DNA of 64,000 nt. Source: an uncultured Aquimarina sp. (lineage in GTDB: Bacteria > Bacteroidota > Bacteroidia > Flavobacteriales > Flavobacteriaceae). Position numbers and translations under genes: made by a program. The first letter of the stretch is position 1, and each line of letters begins with the position of its first letter. Positions 19,901 to 29,559 of this stretch are shown piece after piece. Location: positions 1-64,000 of the forward strand of contig CANMKK010000015.1 of NCBI GenBank assembly GCA_947498455.1, written 5' to 3'. The notes beneath the pieces are model-generated. The model saw nothing but the letters and a program-made list of their open reading frames with translations. It ran no database searches and was not told the DNA's origin.

Positions 19901-20670
19901 TCAAAAGCGAAGATACTTTTTTGATAGGATATGTTTTGTTTGATAAATTAGATGATTTTGCAGAAGTAAGCGTAGTAGAAAATGCACAGGCATTGATTCA
20001 GCAAAAAATTGATAATCGAGAGTTAATTGTACCAAAAGGAGTTAGCTATCAATTTACAGGAACGTACGAAAATCAACTAAGAGCAGAGAGAACACTTTCT
20101 TTTATTATCCCACTTGCGTTACTTAGCATTTTATTGATATTATATTTTCAGTTTCGATCATTTAGTACATCTTTATTTGTTTTTGCTGGGATTGCTGTAG
20201 CTTTTTCCGGAGGATTTATTTTGATATGGTTATATGGTCAGAATTGGTTTCTAAACATTAATTTCTTTGGAGAAAATCTTCGAACCCTTTTTCAGATAGA
20301 TACCATTAATCTAAGTGTTGCTGTTTGGGTAGGGTTTATAGCTTTATTTGGTATCGCAACGGATGATGGTGTGGTAATGGCAACGTATTTAGTTCAGACT
20401 TTTAAGAAAAATAGACCAAAAAAATATCAGGAAGTTAGAAAATCTGTTGTGGAAGCAGGAGAAAAGAGAATACGACCTTGCTTGATGACGACAGCAACAA
20501 CAATACTGGCACTATTACCTATCCTGACTTCTACAGGGCGGGGTAGTGATATTATGATTCCAATGGCGATACCGGTTTTTGGAGGAATGTTAGTAGCATT
20601 AATTACATTATTTGTAGTGCCTGTACTATTTAGTTGGAAAGAAGAGTTAAAAGTTAAAATGAGAGAATAA
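16945..20670 (+). CDS. cusA: Heavy-metal efflux RND pump, CusA/CzcA family
   Basis: Inner-membrane proton-driven pump of a tripartite CusCBA-type exporter. At 1241 residues it is about 200 longer than E. coli CusA. Hallmarks: N-terminal [24 protein letters not shown]-type opening, [14 protein letters not shown] in TM4 (carrying the proton-relay acidic residue), [12 protein letters not shown] after TM7, and [12 protein letters not shown] near the end. Two insertions account for the length: extra membrane segments at ~530-640 and a charged insert at ~735-815. The adaptor (24031) and TolC (20686) for this pump are in the same locus. Copper/silver is the likely substrate given the HMA and HYC neighbours, but is not proven. 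Confidence 0.9.
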   Translation: [1241 protein letters not shown]

Positions 20671-20685
20671 AATAAATTAATATCA

Positions 20686-21915
20686 ATGATTAAAAAACAA
20701 TATCATATAGGAATATTTAATCTACTTATATTTCTATCTGTATCAAATATTGAAGCACAAACTTTATTAGATTATAAAAGTGAAGCGGAGCAAAATAACC
20801 CAGAATTAAAAGCAATTCAAAGCGCCTATGAAGTAAGCCTTGAGAAAGCTATAGAAATAGGTAGTCTCCCCAATACAACTATTGGAGCAGGGTATTTTGT
20901 TAGTGAACCAGAGACAAGAACCGGGGCGCAAAAAGCAAAATTTAATGTCCAACAAAGGTTACCCTGGTTTGGAACAATTAAAGCAAGAAAAGAGATCAGT
21001 TCTGCAGAAAGTGAAGTGCTTAAGAATAGACTGGAAATTGCTAAAAGGAAGGTCATATTACAAGTGGAAAATATGTATTATAGTCTGTATGAGCTAAAAG
21101 CAAAGCAAGCTATTTTAGTAAAACAGGATACATTATTGGGCAAATATTTAGAAATAGGATATTCGGCAGTAGAAAATAACAGAGCCTCTGCAGTGGATAT
21201 CTTAAAACTTAATATAGCTAGAAATGAGCTTCAGAATACGAAAGAAATTCTAAAAGGAGAAACATTAACCGCAGAAACTAAAATGAATCAATTATTGCAT
21301 AGGGACGGATTTGATCCATTATTTATTCCGGATAATTTAATAATTCCTGATGAGGAACCTACAATGATGTTGGATGATATTACATACCACCCAGAACTAA
21401 TGACCTATGATTATATAGAAGAGGTGTTAGGGAAAAAAGAAAAGGCGAATGATAAAGAAGCTTTGCCTTCTATTGGATTGGGACTGGATTATGTGATTGT
21501 ACAAGAACGCCCGGATATGAATTTTAGCGATAATGGGAAAGATATAGTTATGCCAATGATCTCTTTTTCAGTTCCATTGTTTTCTAAAAAGTATAGCGCA
21601 CGTAAAAAACAATATGAATTACAAAAGGAAGAAGTGTGTCAGAAGAGGGAAGCTTCGCAAAATCAACTCGAAAACTTGATGGAAGAAGCTATAAATAATA
21701 GAATTACAGCACGTATTAATTATGATACGCAGCGGAAAAATAGCCAACAAGCAGAACAGGCGGCAGAAATAATACTGTCTGGATATCAAACAGATCAACT
21801 AGATTTTGAAGAAATGTTAGATGTCCAGAAAATGATTCTAAATTTTGAAATAAAAAAAATAGAAGCAATCGCATTATATTTTAAACAAACAGCGGTTTTA
21901 AATTATCTCCGTTAA
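20686..21915 (+). CDS. TolC-family outer-membrane efflux protein (CusC-like)
   Basis: A 409-residue outer-membrane channel component. Signal peptide residues ~1-23 (ending Asn-Ile-Glu-Ala-Gln). Two long alpha-helical coiled-coil halves typical of OEP repeats are seen, the first around 60-205 (VILQVENMYYSLYELKAKQA) and the second around 300-405 (AEQAAEIILSGYQTDQLDFEEML). It begins 15 bases after cusA, so it pairs with that pump. Confidence 0.85.
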   Translation: MIKKQYHIGIFNLLIFLSVSNIEAQTLLDYKSEAEQNNPELKAIQSAYEVSLEKAIEIGSLPNTTIGAGYFVSEPETRTGAQKAKFNVQQRLPWFGTIKARKEISSAESEVLKNRLEIAKRKVILQVENMYYSLYELKAKQAILVKQDTLLGKYLEIGYSAVENNRASAVDILKLNIARNELQNTKEILKGETLTAETKMNQLLHRDGFDPLFIPDNLIIPDEEPTMMLDDITYHPELMTYDYIEEVLGKKEKANDKEALPSIGLGLDYVIVQERPDMNFSDNGKDIVMPMISFSVPLFSKKYSARKKQYELQKEEVCQKREASQNQLENLMEEAINNRITARINYDTQRKNSQQAEQAAEIILSGYQTDQLDFEEMLDVQKMILNFEIKKIEAIALYFKQTAVLNYLR

Positions 21916-21952
21916 TTATAAAAAAAAGTAACATTAAAAAAACAAAAACAAA

Positions 21953-22516
21953 ATGAATACAATAGGATATAAAATTATAGTGGTACTAGCTCTTTTAGCA
22001 ATAATGTCTTGTAAAAAAGATAAGAAAGAACCTATGCAGGATGCTTCAATAGATACTGAAAATCATATAGAAGATTCTGTAGATCTTAATAGTACTGATT
22101 CAACGAGTGATGTTGTTTTTGCAGATGAAGCTATTCATAAAATATACTCCCAGTACTTATTGATAAAAAGAGCCTTGGTAAACTCTAATGCTAAAACGGT
22201 GCAAGAAGAAGCTAAAAAACTTGAAGCCATAATTGAAGAATCATTAGATGCCAAACAACTAAAGGCTACGGTAAAATTAATCGGATTAACTAAGGAGATA
22301 AAAAAACAACGTGATTTTTTTGTGACGCTTACTGCAGAGACCGAAAAATTGATTAGTAATGCAAGTATTACTTCGGGAGAAGTGTATAAGCAGTTTTGTC
22401 CTATGGCTTTTGATGGAGAAGGAGGGTATTGGCTATCAAACTCCAAGGAAGTTCGCAATCCTTATTATGGAAACAGTATGCTAAAATGTGGAAGTGTTAA
22501 AGAAACGTTACGATGA
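21953..22516 (+). CDS. DUF3347-domain lipoprotein
   Basis: A 187-residue lipoprotein (signal segment ending Ile-Met-Ser-Cys) with an acidic linker, then a DUF3347 domain (~60-187): helical part IYSQYLLIKRALVNSN and the Cys-containing end FCPMAFDGEGGYW ... NPYYGNSMLKCG. The Cys-Pro-Met-Ala and Met-Leu-Lys-Cys-Gly pieces suggest metal coordination; the same domain forms the tail of the CusB-like protein downstream. Its stop overlaps the next ATG by 4 bases. Confidence 0.8.
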   Translation: MNTIGYKIIVVLALLAIMSCKKDKKEPMQDASIDTENHIEDSVDLNSTDSTSDVVFADEAIHKIYSQYLLIKRALVNSNAKTVQEEAKKLEAIIEESLDAKQLKATVKLIGLTKEIKKQRDFFVTLTAETEKLISNASITSGEVYKQFCPMAFDGEGGYWLSNSKEVRNPYYGNSMLKCGSVKETLR

Positions 22517-23238
22517 AGAAAAGATATAAAATAACAGGAATGACCTGCAATGGCTGTAGAACCAGTGTAGAAAGTACTTTAAAAAAAATACCGAAGGTTC
22601 AGGAAGTTGCTGTGGACTTAGAAACGGAAGAAGCTATTGTGGTATCAAAAGAGAAGATTCCTATAGAAGTTTTTAAAAACGAATTACCAGATAAATATAC
22701 GATTACAGAACACATTAAAGAGGTTCATAATCTAAGCGAAATAGATGATGATAAGATCATAGGAAAAAGCGAATATCAACAACTGTTTCCTCTTTTTCTG
22801 ATTTTCGGTTATATATCAGTTGCTGCCGTTTTATTGAATTACAATCCGTGGAATACCCATAATTTTATGTTGGATTTTATGGGATTGTTTTATGTGGTTT
22901 TTAGTTTTTTCAAAATGTTAGACCTAAAAGGGTTTCCGGATTCTTTTAAGATGTATGACCCTTTGGCAAAAATGATTCCAATCTATGGTTGGATATATCC
23001 TTTTATAGAGATAGGGCTTGCGCTCTTGTTTTTAATGCGCATCGAAATAAAAATAGCATTGATGCTAACAATTATCCTTTTAGGAATAACAACAGTAGGA
23101 GTAACTAAAGTGCTTTTGGATAAAAAAAGTATTCAGTGTGCTTGTTTGGGGACAGCATTAAAACTACCGATGACCAAGGCTACTTTTATAGAAAACACAG
23201 TGATGTTGGTTATGGCAGTATGGATGTTATTAAATTAA
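22513..23238 (+). CDS. HMA metal-binding domain fused to a MauE/DoxX-like membrane domain
   Basis: 241 residues. Residues 1-70 are a heavy-metal-associated domain with the metal site GMTCNGC (Cys12, Cys15). Residues ~90-241 form four membrane segments of the MauE/DoxX type, with a Cys-Ala-Cys (IQCACLGT) between segments. HMA domains bind Cu(I); the membrane part may pass electrons or metal. Overlaps the DUF3347 gene by 4 bases. Confidence 0.8.
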   Translation: MKKRYKITGMTCNGCRTSVESTLKKIPKVQEVAVDLETEEAIVVSKEKIPIEVFKNELPDKYTITEHIKEVHNLSEIDDDKIIGKSEYQQLFPLFLIFGYISVAAVLLNYNPWNTHNFMLDFMGLFYVVFSFFKMLDLKGFPDSFKMYDPLAKMIPIYGWIYPFIEIGLALLFLMRIEIKIALMLTIILLGITTVGVTKVLLDKKSIQCACLGTALKLPMTKATFIENTVMLVMAVWMLLN

Positions 23239-23305
23239 AGTTTACTTTAAATAAATTGTTGAAGAAAACAGGAACAATTACCCTTATTGTATTTAAACAA
23301 AGAGT

Positions 23306-24007
23306 ATGGTTAAAAGAAAAACAGCAATATGGATACGAAAAGCACATCGTTATCTCGGGATTTTTTTAGGGATACAATTTTTAATGTGGACGATCAGTGG
23401 ACTGTATTTTAGTTGGACGGATATTGATGAAATACATGGAGATCAGTTTAGAAAAGAGGTAATTCCTGTAGCTTATACTAATTTAGACGGATTAGATAGT
23501 CTTTCTTCAAAATTTGAAATTACGACTTTAGAATTAAAAACAATTCTGAATCAACCCTATTATTGGATTAATGACAGTGTACTAGTACATGCGGTTTCAG
23601 GAAAAATAAAACCTAAGATTACTAAAGATGAAGCTTTAAAAATTGCTTCTGGATATATGTTAGAAAGCTTAAAAGCTACATCAGTTGATTTAATAACAGA
23701 AGTGGATAAACACCACGAGTATAGAGGGAGAAAATTACCAGTTTATATAATTAATTATGACCATCCAGAAGGAGTAAAAGCATATATATCTGTAAATGAT
23801 GGAGTATTCCAAAGAGTGCGTCATAGATCTTGGCGATGGTTTGATTTTTTATGGATGACACATACTATGGATTATGAAGGCAGAGATAATTTTAATACGC
23901 TAGTATTGCGTGCTTTTTCTTTGCTAGGTTTGATTACGGTTTGTAGTGGTTTTGTGCTTTGGTATATATCTTCTCCAACGATAAGAAGATTTTTTAAAAG
24001 CAAATGA
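23306..24007 (+). CDS. PepSY-domain membrane protein
   Basis: 233 residues. First membrane helix ~15-35 (YLGIFLGIQFLMWTISGLYFSW), periplasmic PepSY-like region ~100-190, and a second helix ~200-222. The HRYLG and MWTISGLYFSW sequence is typical of the PepSY-associated TM family. Such proteins accompany metal and iron-reductase loci; the role here is unknown. It lies between the HMA gene and the CusB gene. The start at 23306 is preferred because it begins with the typical Lys-Arg-rich lead into the helix. Confidence 0.75.
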   Translation: MVKRKTAIWIRKAHRYLGIFLGIQFLMWTISGLYFSWTDIDEIHGDQFRKEVIPVAYTNLDGLDSLSSKFEITTLELKTILNQPYYWINDSVLVHAVSGKIKPKITKDEALKIASGYMLESLKATSVDLITEVDKHHEYRGRKLPVYIINYDHPEGVKAYISVNDGVFQRVRHRSWRWFDFLWMTHTMDYEGRDNFNTLVLRAFSLLGLITVCSGFVLWYISSPTIRRFFKSK

Positions 24008-24030
24008 GTGATAACAATAAAAATAAATAG

Positions 24031-25776
24031 ATGAAGAAGAATGTTATTTATATGATACTAGCCGTGGGAATAGGGTTGTTTTTAGGTTATCTTATTTTTA
24101 GTGATTCTGAAATAGAAGAATCAGCAGATACCCATGATCACACTTCGATGGCTTCTGAGCAAATATGGTCTTGTGCAATGCATCCCCAAATCACACAATC
24201 AGAACCTGGAGATTGCCCAATATGTGGTATGGATTTAACACTTTCTGAAACTGATAAAGAAGGACTATCTCTAGATCAGTTTAGAATGACTAAAAATGCG
24301 ATGGCTCTTGCTAATATTCAAACATCTATAGTTGGAGGAGATACATCCATAGAATCGAATACATTAAAACTTTCGGGAAAGATAAAAGAAAATGAAGAAG
24401 CCAATGCTGTGCAGGTAACACATTTCGAAGGAAGAATTGAGAGATTGGATGTTAATTCTCAGGGAGAAAACGTGCGTAAGGGGCAGCTATTGGCGACAGT
24501 ATATTCACCAGAATTAGTTGCTGCGCAACAAGAGTTGTTGACTGCAATATCACTCAAGAAATCTCAGCCAGAGTTATACAATGCAGTTCGTAACAAATTA
24601 AAATTATGGAAACTTACAGAAAATCAGATCAATCAAATAGAAAACTCTGGGAAGGTCAAAGAAGTTTTTCCTATATACGCTACAGTTTCTGGGGTGGTTT
24701 CTATGAAAATGGTAGAAACAGGAGATTATGTAACAAAAGGACAGATCTTGTATAAGATTAGTGATTTAAGTACAGTTTGGGCAACATTCGATGTATATGA
24801 AAACCAAATATCACTTTTAAGAAAAGGTCAAAAAGTAAGAATTAAAACCAATGCGTATTTGGATAAGAGTTTCGATGCTGAAATTTCTTTTATTGATCCA
24901 ATTTTAAATACAAAAACGAGAACAGTTACCGTTCGTTCTGTACTTGATAATAAGAGCGAAATTTTTAAACCGGGAATGTTTATAGAAGGAGTTATTTCTA
25001 TGAAAGGAGCAGAAGGTGTCGAAAAAGATCCAGTTATGATACCTAAGAGTGCTGTATTATGGACAGGAAAACGATCAGTGGTCTACATAAAAACAGATTC
25101 GAGTCAACCAATATTCCAAATGCGAGAAGTAGTTTTAGGAACGTCTAAAGGAGATCAATATCTTATAGTAGAAGGTATAGAAAATGGAGAAGAAGTTGTA
25201 ACAAATGGAACTTTTACGGTAGATGCTGCTGCACAACTGCAAGGAAAAAAATCAATGATGAATAAGAGAGAGAATATGAGAAGGGATAAAAATATGCAAT
25301 CTGAAGAAGAGCTTATAGATATAGAAATAAAACTAACAGAGGAGTTTGGGAAACAGTTTGTAACTATTTTGCCATCGTATTTTCTTCTAAAAGATGCCTT
25401 AGTAGCTAGCGATTCGATGGAGGCTTCTGCAATAGCAAAAACGATGAGCAAAGAACTTGGAGGTATAAAAATTTCTGACCTAGGAAAGGTAGAATATATA
25501 TATGTTGATAAGATTAATAAGGGGCTAAAAGCTATTGGAGAAAATAATGACCTTATAAGTCAAAGAGCACATTTTGTAGATTTAAACGAAAATATTCTTG
25601 CATTAATAGAAGGTGTACGTGTAATGCCGGATACTTTTTATGTACAAAAATGTCCAATGGCGAATGATAATAAAGGAGCAGTTTGGATAAGTAAGGAAAA
25701 AGAAATAAAAAATCCCTACTTCGGAGAAGAAATGATGACTTGTGGTAGTGTGATTAATGTATTAAAGAGAAGTTGA
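24031..25776 (+). CDS. cusB: RND periplasmic adaptor, CusB-like, with metal-binding head and DUF3347 tail
   Basis: 581 residues linking the CusA pump to the TolC channel. Order seen: membrane anchor ~5-23; heavy-metal-binding domain with Cys48-Ala-Met-His and Cys62-Pro-Ile-Cys65-Gly-Met; lipoyl/hairpin region ~125-215; beta-barrel and membrane-proximal region to ~400; DUF3347 tail ~430-578 ending KCPMANDNKGAVW ... MMTCGS. The tail repeats the domain of the separate lipoprotein at 21953. It is the last gene of the locus and lies 23 bases after the PepSY gene. Confidence 0.88.
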   Translation: MKKNVIYMILAVGIGLFLGYLIFSDSEIEESADTHDHTSMASEQIWSCAMHPQITQSEPGDCPICGMDLTLSETDKEGLSLDQFRMTKNAMALANIQTSIVGGDTSIESNTLKLSGKIKENEEANAVQVTHFEGRIERLDVNSQGENVRKGQLLATVYSPELVAAQQELLTAISLKKSQPELYNAVRNKLKLWKLTENQINQIENSGKVKEVFPIYATVSGVVSMKMVETGDYVTKGQILYKISDLSTVWATFDVYENQISLLRKGQKVRIKTNAYLDKSFDAEISFIDPILNTKTRTVTVRSVLDNKSEIFKPGMFIEGVISMKGAEGVEKDPVMIPKSAVLWTGKRSVVYIKTDSSQPIFQMREVVLGTSKGDQYLIVEGIENGEEVVTNGTFTVDAAAQLQGKKSMMNKRENMRRDKNMQSEEELIDIEIKLTEEFGKQFVTILPSYFLLKDALVASDSMEASAIAKTMSKELGGIKISDLGKVEYIYVDKINKGLKAIGENNDLISQRAHFVDLNENILALIEGVRVMPDTFYVQKCPMANDNKGAVWISKEKEIKNPYFGEEMMTCGSVINVLKRS

Positions 25777-25856
25777 TATATTGTAAGTTAATGATTTTTA
25801 GTAGGTTTAATGCGTAAAGTTCCGTATCTTTTTAATAATTCTAAGTGAAAAGAATG

Positions 25857-25864
25857 TATCTTTG
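25857..25864 (+). promoter_or_regulatory. Possible -7 box before the VanX-type gene
   Basis: TATCTTTG matches TAnnTTTG, 141 bases before the ATG at 26006. The implied long leader contains a small inverted repeat (AGTATTAC/GTAATAT, ~25931-25950). Support is modest. Confidence 0.35.
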
Positions 25865-26005
25865 CCTTGGGAAAATTGGATTACGTTTTAATTGGTCATC
25901 TTCTATAAGGTTTTATTGAAGTACTATGTTATAGTATTACTTTAGTAATATCACTTAAAATCATATTGACCTTTTAAGAAATGTTAAAAACAAAAAAGGG
26001 GTATT

Positions 26006-26767
26006 ATGATAAAAAAACTACTCATGATTATATTATTAATTTTACTATTTTCTTGTCAGGAAAGCACAGTTTCGCCTGTTATAAGTTCGAGTACTATGGC
26101 TCTTTTAGAAAAGTCTAAATCGATACAGCTTCGAGCAGAAAAAATAGAACAAAATATACTAGAAAGACAGGAAGAGTATAATATTCTTCAAGACAGGAAA
26201 GATTTACTAACTTCAATAGATGACAAAGATTTTATAGACATAGAGAAGCTATCTAATTATTTTGTTTTGGATATGAAATATGCAACATCAGATAACTTTT
26301 TAAAAAAGGCAGTATATTCTTGCGCCAAATGTTATGTACGAGGTATTGTAGCAAAAGCTTTAATTAAGGCAAATGCTGATTTTATGAAGAAAGGATATAG
26401 GATTAAGTTATTTGATTGTTACCGGCCTCATAGTGTGCAGAAGAAGATGTGGAAAATAGTTCCTAATCCAGGGTATGTAGCAAATCCAAAAGGAGGGTCG
26501 ATTCATAATAAAGGTGCGGCAATAGATATTACACTGACGGATCTAAAAGGGAATCAGATAGATATGGGGACGGCATTTGATCATTTTGGTAAAGAAGCAC
26601 ATCACGCCTATACGAAACTATCAAAAGAAGTTATCGCTAATCGTAAATTACTTAGAAGTACCATGGAAAGTTATGGATTTTCCATCATAAAAACGGAGTG
26701 GTGGCATTATAATTTTAAAACTGATTATAAGTTTCAGATATCAGATTTTAGATGGAAGTGTGATTAA
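26006..26767 (+). CDS. D-Ala-D-Ala dipeptidase, VanX-type (M15D) lipoprotein
   Basis: Zinc D,D-dipeptidase that cuts D-alanyl-D-alanine. 253 residues: lipoprotein signal (Leu-Leu-Phe-Ser-Cys17), a short charged helix ~35-68 that may be coiled, then the catalytic domain. Zinc ligands and catalytic residues are in place: Arg140 (DCYRP), His167 and Asp174 in SIHNKGAAID, Glu231 and His234 in TEWWHYNF. A Cys pair (CAKC, 106-109) is extra. In Gram-negatives such enzymes probably salvage wall fragments, not vancomycin resistance. No van genes are nearby. Confidence 0.85.
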   Translation: MIKKLLMIILLILLFSCQESTVSPVISSSTMALLEKSKSIQLRAEKIEQNILERQEEYNILQDRKDLLTSIDDKDFIDIEKLSNYFVLDMKYATSDNFLKKAVYSCAKCYVRGIVAKALIKANADFMKKGYRIKLFDCYRPHSVQKKMWKIVPNPGYVANPKGGSIHNKGAAIDITLTDLKGNQIDMGTAFDHFGKEAHHAYTKLSKEVIANRKLLRSTMESYGFSIIKTEWWHYNFKTDYKFQISDFRWKCD

Positions 26768-26820
26768 TTGATACAATCAAATGCTTCTTGGAAGTGTGCT
26801 TGTTGGGGTTATTTTAAAAT

Positions 26821-26905
26821 TTTGATTATACCCAGTTGTTGTTTGAATTTACTGGAAAAGAAACGAACTATATGCGAAAGTTTTATGCGTAAATCGTATT
26901 ATAAT
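26821..26905 (+). repeat. Dispersed small repeat, copy C (partial)
   Basis: GGAAAAGAAACGAACTATATG and the following ~33 bases match, with about two substitutions and one 2-base gap, the reverse strand of the element at 11292-11480. The end ATACCAATTTG is missing. A 62-codon open frame at 26768-26956 runs through it and is not a gene. Confidence 0.55.
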
Positions 26906-26964
26906 ATTTTTTTAAAAAAAACTGTTCCTGGTTTTGATCATAGCGCAGTAGCATAACAGAAAAT

Positions 26965-27000
26965 ATAAACCCCGTTTTGTAATTACAAAACGGGGTTTAT
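26965..27000. terminator. Bidirectional terminator between the VanX-type gene and groEL
   Basis: A perfect 36-base palindrome with stem ATAAACCCCGTTTTG and a short AT loop. It serves the converging dipeptidase (plus) and groEL (minus) transcripts. Confidence 0.9.
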
Positions 27001-27054
27001 CTGTTTTTTAGCTTATTATAAACAAGCTAAATTATTTCACTGTCGTTGTACGAC

Positions 27055-28728
<1,674 letters not shown>

Positions 28729-28774
28729 TTAGATTAGAATATCTAAAGTTTTTGATTTGTGTTTAGATTCAGTT

Positions 28775-29050
28775 TTAAACAATAGCAAGGATATCATCCT
28801 CACGCATAATTAAGTAATCTTTTCCGTCTAGTTTTAGTTCAGTACCAGAGTACTTACCATAAAGTACAGTATCTCCAACTTGAACAGTCATTTCATGGTC
28901 TTTTTTGCCACCACCTACTGCAGCAACTTTACCTTTTTGTTGTTTTTCTTGAGCTGAATCAGGGATGAATAATCCTGATGCCGTTTGCGTTTCCGCAGGA
29001 AGTGGTTCCACTACCACACGATCCGAAAGAGGTTTAATATTTACTCCCAT
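28775..29050 (-). CDS. groS: Co-chaperonin GroES
   Basis: 91-residue lid of the GroEL chamber. Seen: KPLSDRVVVEPLPAE, the mobile-loop region (TASGLFIPDSAQEKQQKG), VGDTVLYGKYSGTEL and the C-terminal LIMREDDILAI. First gene of the groES-groEL operon, upstream of which lies the secG terminator. No CIRCE-type inverted repeat is evident in front of it. Confidence 0.97.
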   Translation of the reverse strand: MGVNIKPLSDRVVVEPLPAETQTASGLFIPDSAQEKQQKGKVAAVGGGKKDHEMTVQVGDTVLYGKYSGTELKLDGKDYLIMREDDILAIV

Positions 29051-29140
29051 TATGATTAGATTTTTTTAATTTAAATGAATTATTCGATAGCCATACATTT
29101 CAGAAATTATGCCAATAAAACGATACTGACAAATTGAAAC

Positions 29141-29176
29141 AAAAAATGCCGACTGTATGACAAGTCGGCATTTTGT
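29141..29176 (-). terminator. Terminator after secG
   Basis: 12-bp perfect stem (AAAATGCCGACT / AGTCGGCATTTT) with an 8-base loop, 19 bases downstream of the secG stop. It separates the miaB-secG transcript from groES. Confidence 0.85.
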
Positions 29177-29194
29177 TTAGTTTTTTAGATCACT

Positions 29195-29548
29195 CTAGTT
29201 TTCCGGAGTTCCATCAGTTGCAGGAACATCTTGGTTAGATGATTCTGGAGTAACAGGAGTATCAATCGTTTCTACATCATTTGTATCTACACTTGGATCC
29301 TGATTTGTTGTTCCGTTCATTAAATCAATATTGGATAAGAGTATAAGTACTAATAATAGAGTTGCTAGTGCCCAGGTACTTTTATCAAGGAAATCTGTTG
29401 TTTTTTTGACACCTCCTAATTGTTGTGTGCCACCACCTCCAAAAGAAGAAGACAATCCACCTCCTTTAGGGTTTTGAACCATAATTACTACAATCAGTAA
29501 AAATGATACAATTACAATTAAAATTAAAAAAATTGAAAATGTTGTCAT
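29195..29548 (-). CDS. secG: Preprotein translocase subunit SecG
   Basis: Small subunit of the SecYEG channel. 117 residues with two membrane helices (~3-24 and ~54-72) separated by the family's Gly-rich loop (NPKGGGLSSSFGGGGTQQLGG-like, with Lys-Gly-Gly-Gly after Gln-Asn-Pro). The C-terminal ~45 residues are an acidic, Thr/Pro-rich tail, common in Bacteroidota SecG. Last gene before the terminator. Confidence 0.93.
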   Translation of the reverse strand: MTTFSIFLILIVIVSFLLIVVIMVQNPKGGGLSSSFGGGGTQQLGGVKKTTDFLDKSTWALATLLLVLILLSNIDLMNGTTNQDPSVDTNDVETIDTPVTPESSNQDVPATDGTPEN

Positions 29549-29559
29549 TATATATATTT

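Noticed and set aside
26006..26767. Vancomycin resistance gene
   Set aside because: The VanX-type fold is real, but no vanA/vanH or regulators are nearby, and Gram-negatives use such enzymes in wall recycling.
26768..26956. 62-codon open frame after the VanX-type gene
   Set aside because: It runs through repeat copy C, has no start context and no domain; it is repeat sequence read as protein.
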